Assembly (NCBI RefSeq): GCF_016724845.1
Contig: NZ_CP068082.1
Span: forward strand, 3,038,001-3,102,000
DNA: 64,000 bases
Direction: 5' to 3'
DNA from: Sphingobacterium spiritivorum
GTDB lineage: Bacteria; Bacteroidota; Bacteroidia; Sphingobacteriales; Sphingobacteriaceae
Shown: one piece after another, positions 36,601 through 45,716 of the stretch
How the letters are laid out: the number at the start of each line of letters is the position of its first letter
Numbering within the stretch: position 1 is the first letter of the stretch
Notes under the pieces: model-generated
What the model saw: the letters and a program-made list of their open reading frames with translations, nothing else
What the model was told of the DNA's origin: nothing
The model's database searches: none
Made by a program: the position numbers and the translations under genes

Positions 36601-38112
36601 TTAAATTGTTTTTTCAGCTTGTAAAGATTCGATTGCCGACTTTGCACCGCTGTTTTGTAATGTATTCAATTGTTTCTTTACACTGGTGGCAAAGCCCGGT
36701 AAACTGTTCAGATCCGTACCCCATAGACTTTGATCTGCGAGTACTTTTTCTACCAGTGTTTCCGGATCGTTCCAGTAGCCTGCCAGCAGGGGAGCATGTT
36801 CATCCTGAAGGATATACTTCTTTTCTCCTACAGTGCTGCAGTAGCCATCACTTGTGCTTTTACTGTTCATAAACAGCAGGTAAGCAGCAAAACCTAAAGC
36901 CATATGCTGCGGGACATGTTCAAATTTTTGATACCATTTTTCAAATAGTTCCCGGTTTCGCATCTCCATTTTTGATGTATAGTTCATCGCGATAGACTGC
37001 CATTTATGTTCGAGAGAAGGATTACTAAAGCGGTCAATTACACTATTGGCAAATGAAGCTGTATCTTCACGACTAATGCTGTCACTGAGAATTGCCGCAG
37101 ATATTTCGTCTTCCATAAGACCTTTGACATAAGCTGTAAAAGCTTCATTCTTCATCGCTTCTCTGACGGTTTCAAAACCGGCTAATATGGCCAGCGCACA
37201 GCTTAAGGTATGTGTGCCATTCAGTAAGCGTAATTTCAGTTCTTTGAATTTGCTGATGGAGGGAACGATAAATATGCCTTTGTCTGCTTGTGCAAAGGAA
37301 AGTATTTCGGCGACCCGGGAATCTTCAGATTCTATAGCCCAGAGCCGGAAGGGTTCTGCCATGATGGTCAGCTCGTCTGTATATCCGAGTTGCTGTTCCA
37401 GTATATTTTGTTCGTCCTGCGGAAGTTTTCCGGGTACAATTCTGTCTACCAGTGTATTGCAGAAATGGTTGTTTTCTTTTAGCCAGGTGATAAATTGTTT
37501 GTCCAGATTATTTTGTTCGGCCAGGTCAAATACGATCTGTTGAAGTTTGGTTGCGTTATCACTGATTAATTCGGCCGGTACGATCACCATTCCGCTCTCC
37601 GGAGTTCCGCCAAAAGCGCTGAATCTTTCGTATAGAAACGCAAGCAGCTTGCCCGGGTATGAGGATGGAGGCATATCCGTTACTTTGTCTTCACTCATCA
37701 CTATCCCGACTTCGGTAGTATTGGAGAAAACGACCTGCATCTCCGGACGATGTGCAGCTTTTAAAATTTCTTTCCAATCGTTTGCTGCGGAGAGTACACG
37801 GCTGATGGATGAGTTAATAATATTCTCGTGTATTTTCTTACCTTCTTCGATTCCCCGTATAGCTACTGTATACAGACCATCCTGTGTAGAAAATGCATCA
37901 ACTCCACCCTGACTGGTAGATTTGACGACAAGTATCCTACCGTTGAAGATACCCTGACGATTGGCCTTGTCAATAAAGTAATCCGGCAATCCCCGTAATA
38001 ATACGCCTGTTCCGAACTGTAATATCTTTTCGGGAAGATCGAGAAGATCTGCCGCAGGTTTGACCAGTCCGGTATGCTGTATATGTTCTAAATTCTTTCG
38101 GTTGAGTATCAT
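36601..38112 (-). CDS. uxaB: Tagaturonate reductase
   Basis: 503 residues of the polyol-specific long-chain dehydrogenase family; reduces tagaturonate to altronate with NADH. The N-terminal Rossmann motif is QFGTGVLLRGLPDYFID and the substrate domain includes KLRLLNGTHTLSCALA, where Lys, Asn and His form the active site of this family. UxaB rather than the mannonate/fructuronate enzyme is chosen because uxaA and uxaC flank it. It lies 11 bases after the PL10 gene runs into it on the same strand. Confidence 0.95.
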   Translation of the reverse strand: MILNRKNLEHIQHTGLVKPAADLLDLPEKILQFGTGVLLRGLPDYFIDKANRQGIFNGRILVVKSTSQGGVDAFSTQDGLYTVAIRGIEEGKKIHENIINSSISRVLSAANDWKEILKAAHRPEMQVVFSNTTEVGIVMSEDKVTDMPPSSYPGKLLAFLYERFSAFGGTPESGMVIVPAELISDNATKLQQIVFDLAEQNNLDKQFITWLKENNHFCNTLVDRIVPGKLPQDEQNILEQQLGYTDELTIMAEPFRLWAIESEDSRVAEILSFAQADKGIFIVPSISKFKELKLRLLNGTHTLSCALAILAGFETVREAMKNEAFTAYVKGLMEDEISAAILSDSISREDTASFANSVIDRFSNPSLEHKWQSIAMNYTSKMEMRNRELFEKWYQKFEHVPQHMALGFAAYLLFMNSKSTSDGYCSTVGEKKYILQDEHAPLLAGYWNDPETLVEKVLADQSLWGTDLNSLPGFATSVKKQLNTLQNSGAKSAIESLQAEKTI

Positions 38113-38123
38113 TGTATTTACTT

Positions 38124-39155
38124 TTATTCTTCTATCTTATTTTTCTTTATCCACTTTTGATAATCTTTCTGTACAAAATTCAGCGGCCACACGCCATACC
38201 ATGCATAGCCGTTACGCCGTTCTTCGCTTACTTCAGACAGGTTATATTTGATGGAATTATCTCTGTCTCCGAAGATGGGGCGATTATCCTTCAGGTCATA
38301 AAAACGTGCCCATACTACAGCATCCGGATCTTTTACAAGCTGACGTGTAGGTTTATTCGTTTCCGGATCTTTGCTGAAATCAAAGCGGTATCCCTCAATA
38401 TCGTTTGTTTCAAACCACTTCTTGGCTGATTTGACGGCCTGTATTACTTCTGCAGAAGGTTGTTCAAGGCGCATTAAAAATTTCACGACCCCCATAGATT
38501 CACTAGTGCTGAGGGAAGCCGGTTCAAAATTGCGGGCTTTAGCCGGTTGGAGCGTATTCTGATCATATTGTGCAGCCCAGATCGTAAGAGTTCCATTCTG
38601 TCTGACCTGTGTTTTCAGAATACAGTCTAATCCGCGTTTTACAGCATCTTGAGCCCGTTTGCTAAGACCGGAGCGTACCACTTCATATCCTTCCAGTTTG
38701 TTCGATACATTGTAAAGAATATCCAGTGCATTAATCATTGCATTATCGTTGTAGGTGATTTCACCCCTGTAAATAGAGGCATTGGGATAATACTGCGGAA
38801 ACCCACCGTTTGGATACTGCATTTTCAACAGATACTCTATACCTCTTTCTACCGCTTTCAGATAATTAGGATTTTTAGTTTTGTGGTAAGCCTGTATCAG
38901 ATATTCAATTTCACGTGATGTAGCTTTATTATCTATAGTTGCATACTGATCCGTAGTTTTGCGGATCTTATCGGCCAGAGACTTATCTATCGGTTTCGAA
39001 TAATCTACTGTGGATTTGTCAGCGAGTTGTTTGGACCATGCTCCTACAGGCAACTGATAACGCAACATTTTATCTGCCAGGGTATCTATCTGTGTCTGTG
39101 CATGTGCAATGCCTGCGCTTATCAGTATAAACAGTATTCCTAAAGTCTTTTTCAT
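38124..39155 (-). CDS. pelA: Pectate lyase, PL10
   Basis: 343 residues with signal peptide MKKTLGILFILISAGIAHAQ. The (alpha/alpha)-type repeats AVERGIEYLLKMQYPNGGFP and the YNDNAMINALDIL, TIWAAQYDQNTL and RFYDLKDNRPIFGDRD segments are those of family PL10 pectate lyases. It would cut de-esterified polygalacturonate by beta-elimination, using calcium, and leave unsaturated ends for GH105 to remove. It has no binding module. It lies between the GH105 gene (13 bases) and uxaB (11 bases). Confidence 0.94.
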   Translation of the reverse strand: MKKTLGILFILISAGIAHAQTQIDTLADKMLRYQLPVGAWSKQLADKSTVDYSKPIDKSLADKIRKTTDQYATIDNKATSREIEYLIQAYHKTKNPNYLKAVERGIEYLLKMQYPNGGFPQYYPNASIYRGEITYNDNAMINALDILYNVSNKLEGYEVVRSGLSKRAQDAVKRGLDCILKTQVRQNGTLTIWAAQYDQNTLQPAKARNFEPASLSTSESMGVVKFLMRLEQPSAEVIQAVKSAKKWFETNDIEGYRFDFSKDPETNKPTRQLVKDPDAVVWARFYDLKDNRPIFGDRDNSIKYNLSEVSEERRNGYAWYGVWPLNFVQKDYQKWIKKNKIEE

Positions 39156-39168
39156 ACGTCCTCTTTTG

Positions 39169-41079
39169 TTATTTTGATTGACTGATTAACCAGTTTACCA
39201 GATCATTAGTGGCATTCCAGTTTTGATATTCGGCCGGCAATTTGCGTCCGTCGATATACTCATTATAAAACCAGGGATCTCCTACTGCAAACACGGTACC
39301 TTTACCATATTTTGCGGTAGCAATGATAATATCACCCTGATCTGTGAGATTGGCTACAGCAGGTTTTGTGATCTGTAGGGTAGAAATTTCTTTGATGTAT
39401 ATTTTCGATGTTGTCTTGAAAATTGGATTTGATTCCGGGATCAGGATTGCTCCCTGTTCAAAGTTTTTGCCTTGTACGCGGTTACGGCTGTCTTCATTAA
39501 AGGTGATTCCGAATTTTTTGGACAGTGTGTTGAATTTTGCAATTTCGCAATTACCGCTATCATTTAATAAGAGCACGAGTACACCGCCTGATTTGACCCA
39601 TTTTTCTATAGCTGAAGCCTCTTTGTCATTCATAAAATGAGGATTTTCAGTTTCTTTCTCTGTATCCGGATCAACGATAATGTAGATATTGCTGCCTTTT
39701 AATTGCTGTGCATCAGGAGCTGTTCTTAAGGTATTGATGTTGGCTCCTGTACGATTAAAGATTCTTCCCATAAAAGAAAAACCATTGTTATCTTCTCCAT
39801 TCCAGAGGTAGTGGTAAGGCTCTTTCAGTCCGGATGGCTCTATTTTGTATTCGTTATTGTAATAATTGTCAAGAGTGACGACCTTGCCTTTTCCTTTTTT
39901 CGGAGCATTGATCCATTCGAGCTCTAAAGCAGCCAGCATAAAAGGTCCTACACCTTTAGGATCATTGGAAATAACCGGCTCACTCATATAGTATTCGAAT
40001 GATCCGTCTCTGTAATTCTTCGAACCTCCTAATCCGGATACAGCTACAGTCTTATTCAGGTCTACACGATCTGGTCCTGCCGTCGTAACAAATTCTTTCA
40101 GTAATCCCTGATATCCTTTGCGAACTGCAGGAAGGTAGGATTCAGAAATGTAGCCTTTACGCACGGATTTGGCAAGGCCGTAAACAAACATACTTGAAGC
40201 TGAAGATTCAAAGTAATTCTCCTTTCTGTTCACATTCAGTACGTCATACCAGACTCCTGATTTTTTGTCCTGAAAATCTATAATAGCTTTTGCAGTACGA
40301 TTCAAGATCGCTAACAGCTCCGGTCTGCGCGGATGATCTGCCGGGAAATTATCCAGTACATCTACCAGTGCCATTGTATACCAGCCCATTCCGCGAGCCC
40401 ATACATGAGGGGAAAGGCCGGTCTGGGGATCAGACCATTTTTCCTGACGGGATTCGTCCCATCCATGATATAACAATCCTGTTTTCGGATCACGGGCATT
40501 TTGTTCCATGAAGCGAAACTGATCTGCTACATCATTGAATACTTCAGGTTTGTTCATGAGTACGGCATATTCCGTATAGAAAGGCTGTCCCATGTAAAGT
40601 CCGTCCAACCACATCTGGTAGGGGTAGATCTTCTTGTGCCAGAATCCGCCCTGTTTGGTTCTCGGGTGCTCTTTGAGCTGGTCAAACAGTATAGATGCAG
40701 CTTTTAAATATTTATCTTTTCGCGTTACTTTATACAGCATCAGCAAGGTGCGGCCGTTTTTTACATTATCGATATTGTGGTCAGCAAGTTTATAGTTTTT
40801 GATGTTACCTTCATTGTCTACATATTGATCCATCCAGCTCTGAATGTAATTAAAATAAACTCCGTCTCCGGTGTTACGCCAGACTTCGGTCATCCCTTCG
40901 AGAGTCACTCCCAGATCGTAGGTCCATTTCGGACCTTTCTTTTCATTGACAAAGGTTTCATCCTTAAACATTTTGTCAATGACGGTCAGAGCCATTTGCT
41001 CGGAAGTAGCTTTCTGTGCAAATGCTGAAGGTACATGAAGCACTAATATGGCTTGTATATAGAAGAATAATCTTTTCAT
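39169..41079 (-). CDS. Unsaturated galacturonyl hydrolase GH105 fused to a DUF4350-like domain
   Basis: 636 residues: signal peptide (1-22), GH105 domain to about residue 385, then about 250 further residues. The GH105 part has WLDGLYMGQPFYTEYA with probable catalytic Asp159, HVWARGMGWYTMALVD and a GLGGSKNYRDGSFEYYMSEP segment. The C-terminal part, with IVDPDTEKETENPHFMNDKE, resembles the Rossmann-like DUF4350 or GATase-like domain that is common after sugar hydrolases in Bacteroidota; its role is unknown. The enzyme removes 4,5-unsaturated galacturonate from the ends made by PL10. It is 10 bases downstream of the GH28 gene. Confidence 0.92.
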   Translation of the reverse strand: MKRLFFYIQAILVLHVPSAFAQKATSEQMALTVIDKMFKDETFVNEKKGPKWTYDLGVTLEGMTEVWRNTGDGVYFNYIQSWMDQYVDNEGNIKNYKLADHNIDNVKNGRTLLMLYKVTRKDKYLKAASILFDQLKEHPRTKQGGFWHKKIYPYQMWLDGLYMGQPFYTEYAVLMNKPEVFNDVADQFRFMEQNARDPKTGLLYHGWDESRQEKWSDPQTGLSPHVWARGMGWYTMALVDVLDNFPADHPRRPELLAILNRTAKAIIDFQDKKSGVWYDVLNVNRKENYFESSASSMFVYGLAKSVRKGYISESYLPAVRKGYQGLLKEFVTTAGPDRVDLNKTVAVSGLGGSKNYRDGSFEYYMSEPVISNDPKGVGPFMLAALELEWINAPKKGKGKVVTLDNYYNNEYKIEPSGLKEPYHYLWNGEDNNGFSFMGRIFNRTGANINTLRTAPDAQQLKGSNIYIIVDPDTEKETENPHFMNDKEASAIEKWVKSGGVLVLLLNDSGNCEIAKFNTLSKKFGITFNEDSRNRVQGKNFEQGAILIPESNPIFKTTSKIYIKEISTLQITKPAVANLTDQGDIIIATAKYGKGTVFAVGDPWFYNEYIDGRKLPAEYQNWNATNDLVNWLISQSK

Positions 41080-41089
41080 TATTGGTCTG

Positions 41090-42769
41090 CTATTTAGCTA
41101 TTTTGATTGCATTTTTAGATACTCCCGGGCTCAGATTGGTTGTCTGTCTGGCTTTTGACACATCTGTACCGGAAACATTGATATTCTTGCTTTTCTCTCC
41201 GGAGATCTGAAATAGTGTTTCTGAATCGGCAGGGTAACTGAATGTCGAAAATTTTATATTCTGGCTATTGTCAATATGCACGACCGGTTTTGTCTCAGGT
41301 GTAATAACCTTTACATTTTTCAGTTCTATGTCTGTAGATTCGATGATCTCAATTCCTTTTTTGGACTTGATGGAAATATTTTCCAGACTCATACCCTTGA
41401 TGTTCATTTCCGGTAAACCTCTGAAGAAAATGGCTTTATCGGCGCCGTTCACTACGACATCTTTGATTTTGAAATTGCGGAATTGAGGAGTGGCTTCAGT
41501 GACCGGAAGTGTAACTGCTTTGACCGCTTCCTGTTTGTCTCCGATCAACGGAATAGGATCTTTTGCTTCATAATACATGTCTACCAGAATAGCTTCTCCC
41601 GGAATATCAAACATGCTGATACGATCTATAAAGATATTCTCCACGACACCGCCACGGCCACGGGTTGTCTTGAAACGCAAGCCAATGTCTGTACCGATAA
41701 ATGAACAGTCATATACCCAGATGTTGCGGGCTCCGCCACTCATCTCACTTCCGATTACAAAACCGCCGTGCGCATGATAGACTACATTGTTGCGGATAAT
41801 AACATTTTCTGTAGGAACAGCACGCAGGCGACCCGCTTCATCACGCCCGGACTTGATGCATATACCATCATCGCCGACATCGAAGGTGCTGTTTTCTACT
41901 AATACATTTTTGCAGGACTCGATATCGATACCGTCCCCATTCTGTGCATACCATGGGTTTCTGACCATTACATTGCGCACTGTCAGATCCTGACACAATA
42001 GGGGGTGGAGATTCCATGCAGGTGAATTCTGAAAAGTAACTCCTTCCAGAAGAATCTGTTTACAGTTATTCAAAACCAGCAAATTGGGTCTGAAGAAATC
42101 TTTGACATCGGCATAGTCTGCAGCAGTCTTTCCCGGGACTACAGCACTTGGATTTTTGGTTTTAGAACCATTCAGCGAACTTGCTGAAGGATACCAGATA
42201 TTTTTCTCATCATTCAGAACACCGCCGGATTCAATGAGTTTTTTCCATTGGGAGGCAGTCATTTTACTTTTTTTGACCATTCGCCATGCACCACCGTTAC
42301 CATCGATGATACCTGTTCCTGTGATTGCTATATTTTCAAGATTACTTCCGGAGATAGGACTTTGGTTACGCCATGCTGGCTGACCTTCCCAATTTGCTTC
42401 CACTAATTTATACTGATCAAAATCATCCGTGAACAGCAGAATAGCATCCCGCTGTATATGCAGGTTGATATTACTTTTCAGCTCTATCGGACCTGTCACC
42501 CATACACCGGCAGGGATCAATACGACTCCACCTCCTTTTTGACTCGTCTCAGCAATTGCCCTGTTAATAGATTGTGTATTCAGGGAAATCCCATCGCCCT
42601 GAGCGCCAAAGCGTACGATGCTGATGGTATCGGCTTTTACATGGACTTGTTTAATGCTTGGTAAAGAAGGGGCTGTCTGTGCTTGAGCCGGATTGTAGGA
42701 AGATAGTGTAAACCATCCAAAGAGCGCAAACTTTAAACCCAATACTATTGTTTTGATCTGTGTCATCAT
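41090..42769 (-). CDS. Polygalacturonase-type GH28 glycoside hydrolase
   Basis: About 560 residues: a parallel beta-helix with all four GH28 motifs, NGDGIDIES, GDDGICIKSG (catalytic Asp pair), HGGFVIGSE and RFKTTRGRGG. The PbH1-type N-terminal FGAQGDG starts the helix. It would hydrolyse alpha-1,4 bonds of galacturonan, probably as an exo- or oligo-acting enzyme in the periplasm. The start at 42769 is followed by a hydrophobic signal (LGLKFALFGWFTLSSY) ending AQAQ; the frame stays open to 42850. A LacI-type palindrome lies 78 bases upstream of this ATG. Confidence 0.94.
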   Translation of the reverse strand: MMTQIKTIVLGLKFALFGWFTLSSYNPAQAQTAPSLPSIKQVHVKADTISIVRFGAQGDGISLNTQSINRAIAETSQKGGGVVLIPAGVWVTGPIELKSNINLHIQRDAILLFTDDFDQYKLVEANWEGQPAWRNQSPISGSNLENIAITGTGIIDGNGGAWRMVKKSKMTASQWKKLIESGGVLNDEKNIWYPSASSLNGSKTKNPSAVVPGKTAADYADVKDFFRPNLLVLNNCKQILLEGVTFQNSPAWNLHPLLCQDLTVRNVMVRNPWYAQNGDGIDIESCKNVLVENSTFDVGDDGICIKSGRDEAGRLRAVPTENVIIRNNVVYHAHGGFVIGSEMSGGARNIWVYDCSFIGTDIGLRFKTTRGRGGVVENIFIDRISMFDIPGEAILVDMYYEAKDPIPLIGDKQEAVKAVTLPVTEATPQFRNFKIKDVVVNGADKAIFFRGLPEMNIKGMSLENISIKSKKGIEIIESTDIELKNVKVITPETKPVVHIDNSQNIKFSTFSYPADSETLFQISGEKSKNINVSGTDVSKARQTTNLSPGVSKNAIKIAK

Positions 42770-42846
42770 ATGGTATCCTAAATATATAATTGGTTTGTTC
42801 ATAGCAAGTGTACGTTGTTTCATATTAAAATTGAAGAGAAATCTAT

Positions 42847-42870
42847 GCAATCGTTACCGGTAAATGTTGT
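42847..42870. promoter_or_regulatory. LacI-type operator upstream of the GH28 gene
   Basis: Left arm GCAATCG is identical to the other two sites and the centre TTACCGGTAA is perfectly palindromic, but the right arm is degenerate (ATGTTGT). 8 of 12 half-site positions pair. It directly abuts the stop codon of the CE8 gene. Confidence 0.55.
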
Positions 42871-43833
42871 CTACCGGAGAGATAATAAAGGGTTCCAATC
42901 TTTGAAAACAGCCTCTAAAGTCACTTTTTGGGCTTCATCTTCAGAGAGTTGATGTGACCATTTGACTCTATTTTGTGACAAACTTCCTCCACCTGTATTA
43001 TTATATTCTGCATAAAGTACTGTTAGTTCATTACTTTCCTTACCCCAGTTGTGCCAGCCTTCTGCTGCAATAAAGGAAGGCAACTGAGTATTCATAAAAA
43101 TGACTTTCGCATAAGGTCTCCATGGACGTCCCAGATAAAAACGTTTGGTATCCTTGTCGCCCGTAACACGGCATTTGTTGAAAACATAGCCATAGGCAAC
43201 GGTATCAGGAGTTGATGCAGCAGTGATATATCCGCTGTTTTTGCAGTACAGTTCACATTCTTCAAACCAGGCTGTCGAAGATCCGAATATATAATCTACA
43301 GTACCTTCTATATAACAGTTATAGTAATACTGCCGGCTACCTTTTCCGTAGGTGTAGAGTGTATCCTGAAAACCTAAAAAACGACAGTTTGAAAAGACTG
43401 CACGGTCACTTGCCACCCATACTGCTACAGCCTGACCAACCGGACCTGCAGAATTTTGAAAAGTAAGGTTCTCGGCAACAAATCCATCTCCGTAGAGATA
43501 CACACTTGAAGAACCTGAAGTCCCTTTTTCTTCTCCAAAAGTATTTTTACGTTGCGCAAAGTCATCGTATGTCAATATGGTTTTTTCTACCTGCTCGCCG
43601 ATCAGTCTGACATTCTGTTTTGATCCGGCCAGAATAAGTTTTTCTTTATAAATTCCGTTTTTGATGTAGATAGTGGTGACTGTTTTACGAAAATCAGGTA
43701 CAGCATTCAAGGCTTCCTGTACTGTTTTGAACTGCCCGCTGCCATCCTGTGCAACAATATAATCATAGGATCGGGCAACAGCATATTGAAGACCTGTAAA
43801 TAGCATAACCGTAAAAAGCACTAAATTTCTCAT
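42871..43833 (-). CDS. Pectin methylesterase, CE8 (first copy)
   Basis: 320 residues with a signal peptide (1-20). It is a beta-helix enzyme that removes methyl esters from homogalacturonan and releases methanol, so that PL10 and GH28 can act. The CE8 catalytic residues are visible: Gln135 in GQAVAV, Asp157 in GFQDTLY, Asp180 in GTVDYIFGSST and Arg235 with Trp237 in LGRPWRPY. It is the first gene of the long minus-strand operon and is divergent from GH43, with a LacI-type palindrome between them. Confidence 0.95.
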   Translation of the reverse strand: MRNLVLFTVMLFTGLQYAVARSYDYIVAQDGSGQFKTVQEALNAVPDFRKTVTTIYIKNGIYKEKLILAGSKQNVRLIGEQVEKTILTYDDFAQRKNTFGEEKGTSGSSSVYLYGDGFVAENLTFQNSAGPVGQAVAVWVASDRAVFSNCRFLGFQDTLYTYGKGSRQYYYNCYIEGTVDYIFGSSTAWFEECELYCKNSGYITAASTPDTVAYGYVFNKCRVTGDKDTKRFYLGRPWRPYAKVIFMNTQLPSFIAAEGWHNWGKESNELTVLYAEYNNTGGGSLSQNRVKWSHQLSEDEAQKVTLEAVFKDWNPLLSLR

Positions 43834-43940
43834 CGCAATGGATTCTTAAATTGGTTGTTTTTTGTTTACAATTTGATTGGCGTGATTCCAAATTACTCAT
43901 TAATAGATGAAAAAAGTCCTGTTTGCATGGGAATAAATCC

Positions 43941-43964
43941 GCAATCGATACCGGCAACGATTGC
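43941..43964. promoter_or_regulatory. LacI-type operator in the CE8-GH43 divergent region
   Basis: GCAATCG, ten bases, CGATTGC with a central CCGG. It is a near copy of the site at 20894, same length and arms. It lies 107 bases before the CE8 ATG and 105 before the GH43 ATG, so it could control both operons. Confidence 0.75.
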
Positions 43965-44069
43965 GTAGTAATACATTGCTATTTTAATGTAAATGGGCTA
44001 TTCTTGTACTGACCGATTGCCCGATGGTTTATAGAAGCCATTAAAAATTGTAAACCTTATTTCTGTCCT

Positions 44070-45716
44070 ATGAGACTACCATTGAAAATTTCATTCCTGC
44101 TGTATAGTATTAGTTCATTAAGTCATTTTGTGTATGCCCAACAACCACAGGGCTCACCTTCCAGTGTCTGGGTAGCTGATCTGGGAGATGGCTATTACCA
44201 AAATCCGATTTTGAATGCAGACTATTCCGATCCTGATGCGATTCGTGTAGGAGATGATTTTTATATGATAGCTTCCAGCTTCAATCATGTTCCGGGGATT
44301 CCTTTATTGCATTCGAAGGATCTTGTTAACTGGACTATCTTAACGCATGTCCTTCCGCAACAGAAGCCTTATGATGTATTTCAGAAAGTGCAGCATGGAA
44401 ATGGGGTATGGGCTCCGGCTATCCGTTATTATAATAATGAGTTTTATATTTATTATCCCGATCCTGACTATGGGATATATATGGTGAAAGCAAAAGATGC
44501 GGCAGGCCCGTGGTCCGATCCGGTTCTGGTATTTGAGGGAAAAGGACTTATCGATCCCTGTCCTTTCCGGGATGAAGACGGACAGCATTATCTGGCTTTT
44601 GCTTATGCAGGCAGTCGTGCAGGACTGAAAAGTGTCCTGGCAATAGCACGTATGAATGAAGCGGGGACAGCGGTATTGGACAGGGGAGTGATTGTATATG
44701 ACGGACATAAACTGGATCCGACAATTGAAGGACCTAAAGTATATAAGCGTAACGGGTATTATTATCTGTTTGCTCCCGCGGGCGGAGTTTCTACAGGCTG
44801 GCAGCTGGTACTCCGGTCTAAGGATATTTATGGACCATATGAGCGTAAAGTAGTCATGCATCAGGGAAATACGCCAGTCAACGGACCTCATCAGGGCGCA
44901 TGGATAGATACACAAAGCGGCGAAGACTGGTTTGTACATTTTCAGGATAAAGATGCCTATGGCCGTGTCGTACATTTACAGCCTATGAAGTGGGTGAATG
45001 ACTGGCCTGTGATTGGTATCGATAAAAAGGGAACAGGCACAGGAGAGCCTGTAATGAAGTTTAAAAAACCGAATGTGGGGAAGACTTATCCTGTAGCAAC
45101 TCCTGCTGAATCCGATGAGTTTGAAACAACTTTATTAGGTAAACAGTGGCAATGGCAGGCAAATCCAGACGGAAGCTGGCTGATGCCAAGTGATGCCGGA
45201 CATCTTAAATTGTATACCGTAAACGTACCCTCTTCGTATAAGAATTTACTGGATGTACCAAATATCCTTACACAGAAAATGCCTGCAGATGAATTCATGG
45301 CTACAACGAAGCTAAAGCTTATTCCTAATGATAAGTTAAAGAATGAAAGAGCAGGTTTCACAGTATTGGGAGAAAATTATTCTACCCTGTTTATCCGGCA
45401 ATCGGCTGAGGGACCTGCGCTGTACTATGCAAAATGTACAAACGGACTGAAATCAGGAATCGAACAGGAAAAGCTATTGGCTAAAGTGGGGAAGGAACAA
45501 TATGTTTATCTTCGGGTAGAAGTCCGGAAAGGGGCTGTATGTAACTGGTCATATAGTCTGGACGGAAAAAAATTTATAGCGGTAGAAGACAAGTTTGTGG
45601 CTAAACCCGGGCGATGGATAGGAGCGACCCTCGGTCTGTACGCTATTCGGGATCAGCAGATCAACGACAGCGGATATGCAGATGTAGATTGGCTGCGGAT
45701 AGAAAAAATCAGATAA
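44070..45716 (+). CDS. GH43 family glycoside hydrolase
   Basis: 548 residues. A signal peptide (ending VYAQ, about 24) is followed by the five-bladed GH43 propeller, with the catalytic base in DYSDPDAIR (Asp54), the pKa-modulating Asp in LIDPCPFRDED and the general acid Glu in DPTIEGPKVY. A C-terminal concanavalin-like domain (about 345-546) resembles that of GH43_12-type enzymes. It would release arabinose, xylose or galactose from pectin side chains; the sugar cannot be decided from sequence alone. Its stop codon shares one base with the next start (TAATG). Confidence 0.93.
   Translation: MRLPLKISFLLYSISSLSHFVYAQQPQGSPSSVWVADLGDGYYQNPILNADYSDPDAIRVGDDFYMIASSFNHVPGIPLLHSKDLVNWTILTHVLPQQKPYDVFQKVQHGNGVWAPAIRYYNNEFYIYYPDPDYGIYMVKAKDAAGPWSDPVLVFEGKGLIDPCPFRDEDGQHYLAFAYAGSRAGLKSVLAIARMNEAGTAVLDRGVIVYDGHKLDPTIEGPKVYKRNGYYYLFAPAGGVSTGWQLVLRSKDIYGPYERKVVMHQGNTPVNGPHQGAWIDTQSGEDWFVHFQDKDAYGRVVHLQPMKWVNDWPVIGIDKKGTGTGEPVMKFKKPNVGKTYPVATPAESDEFETTLLGKQWQWQANPDGSWLMPSDAGHLKLYTVNVPSSYKNLLDVPNILTQKMPADEFMATTKLKLIPNDKLKNERAGFTVLGENYSTLFIRQSAEGPALYYAKCTNGLKSGIEQEKLLAKVGKEQYVYLRVEVRKGAVCNWSYSLDGKKFIAVEDKFVAKPGRWIGATLGLYAIRDQQINDSGYADVDWLRIEKIR

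Noticed and set aside
36630..36636. CGATTGC, a half-site of the LacI-type palindrome
   Set aside because: It lies inside uxaB coding sequence and no matching left arm is found at the required spacing.
44340..44975. A 211-codon open frame on the minus strand opposite the GH43 gene
   Set aside because: Opposite a clear GH43 domain with intact catalytic residues; no start context and no recognisable protein features.
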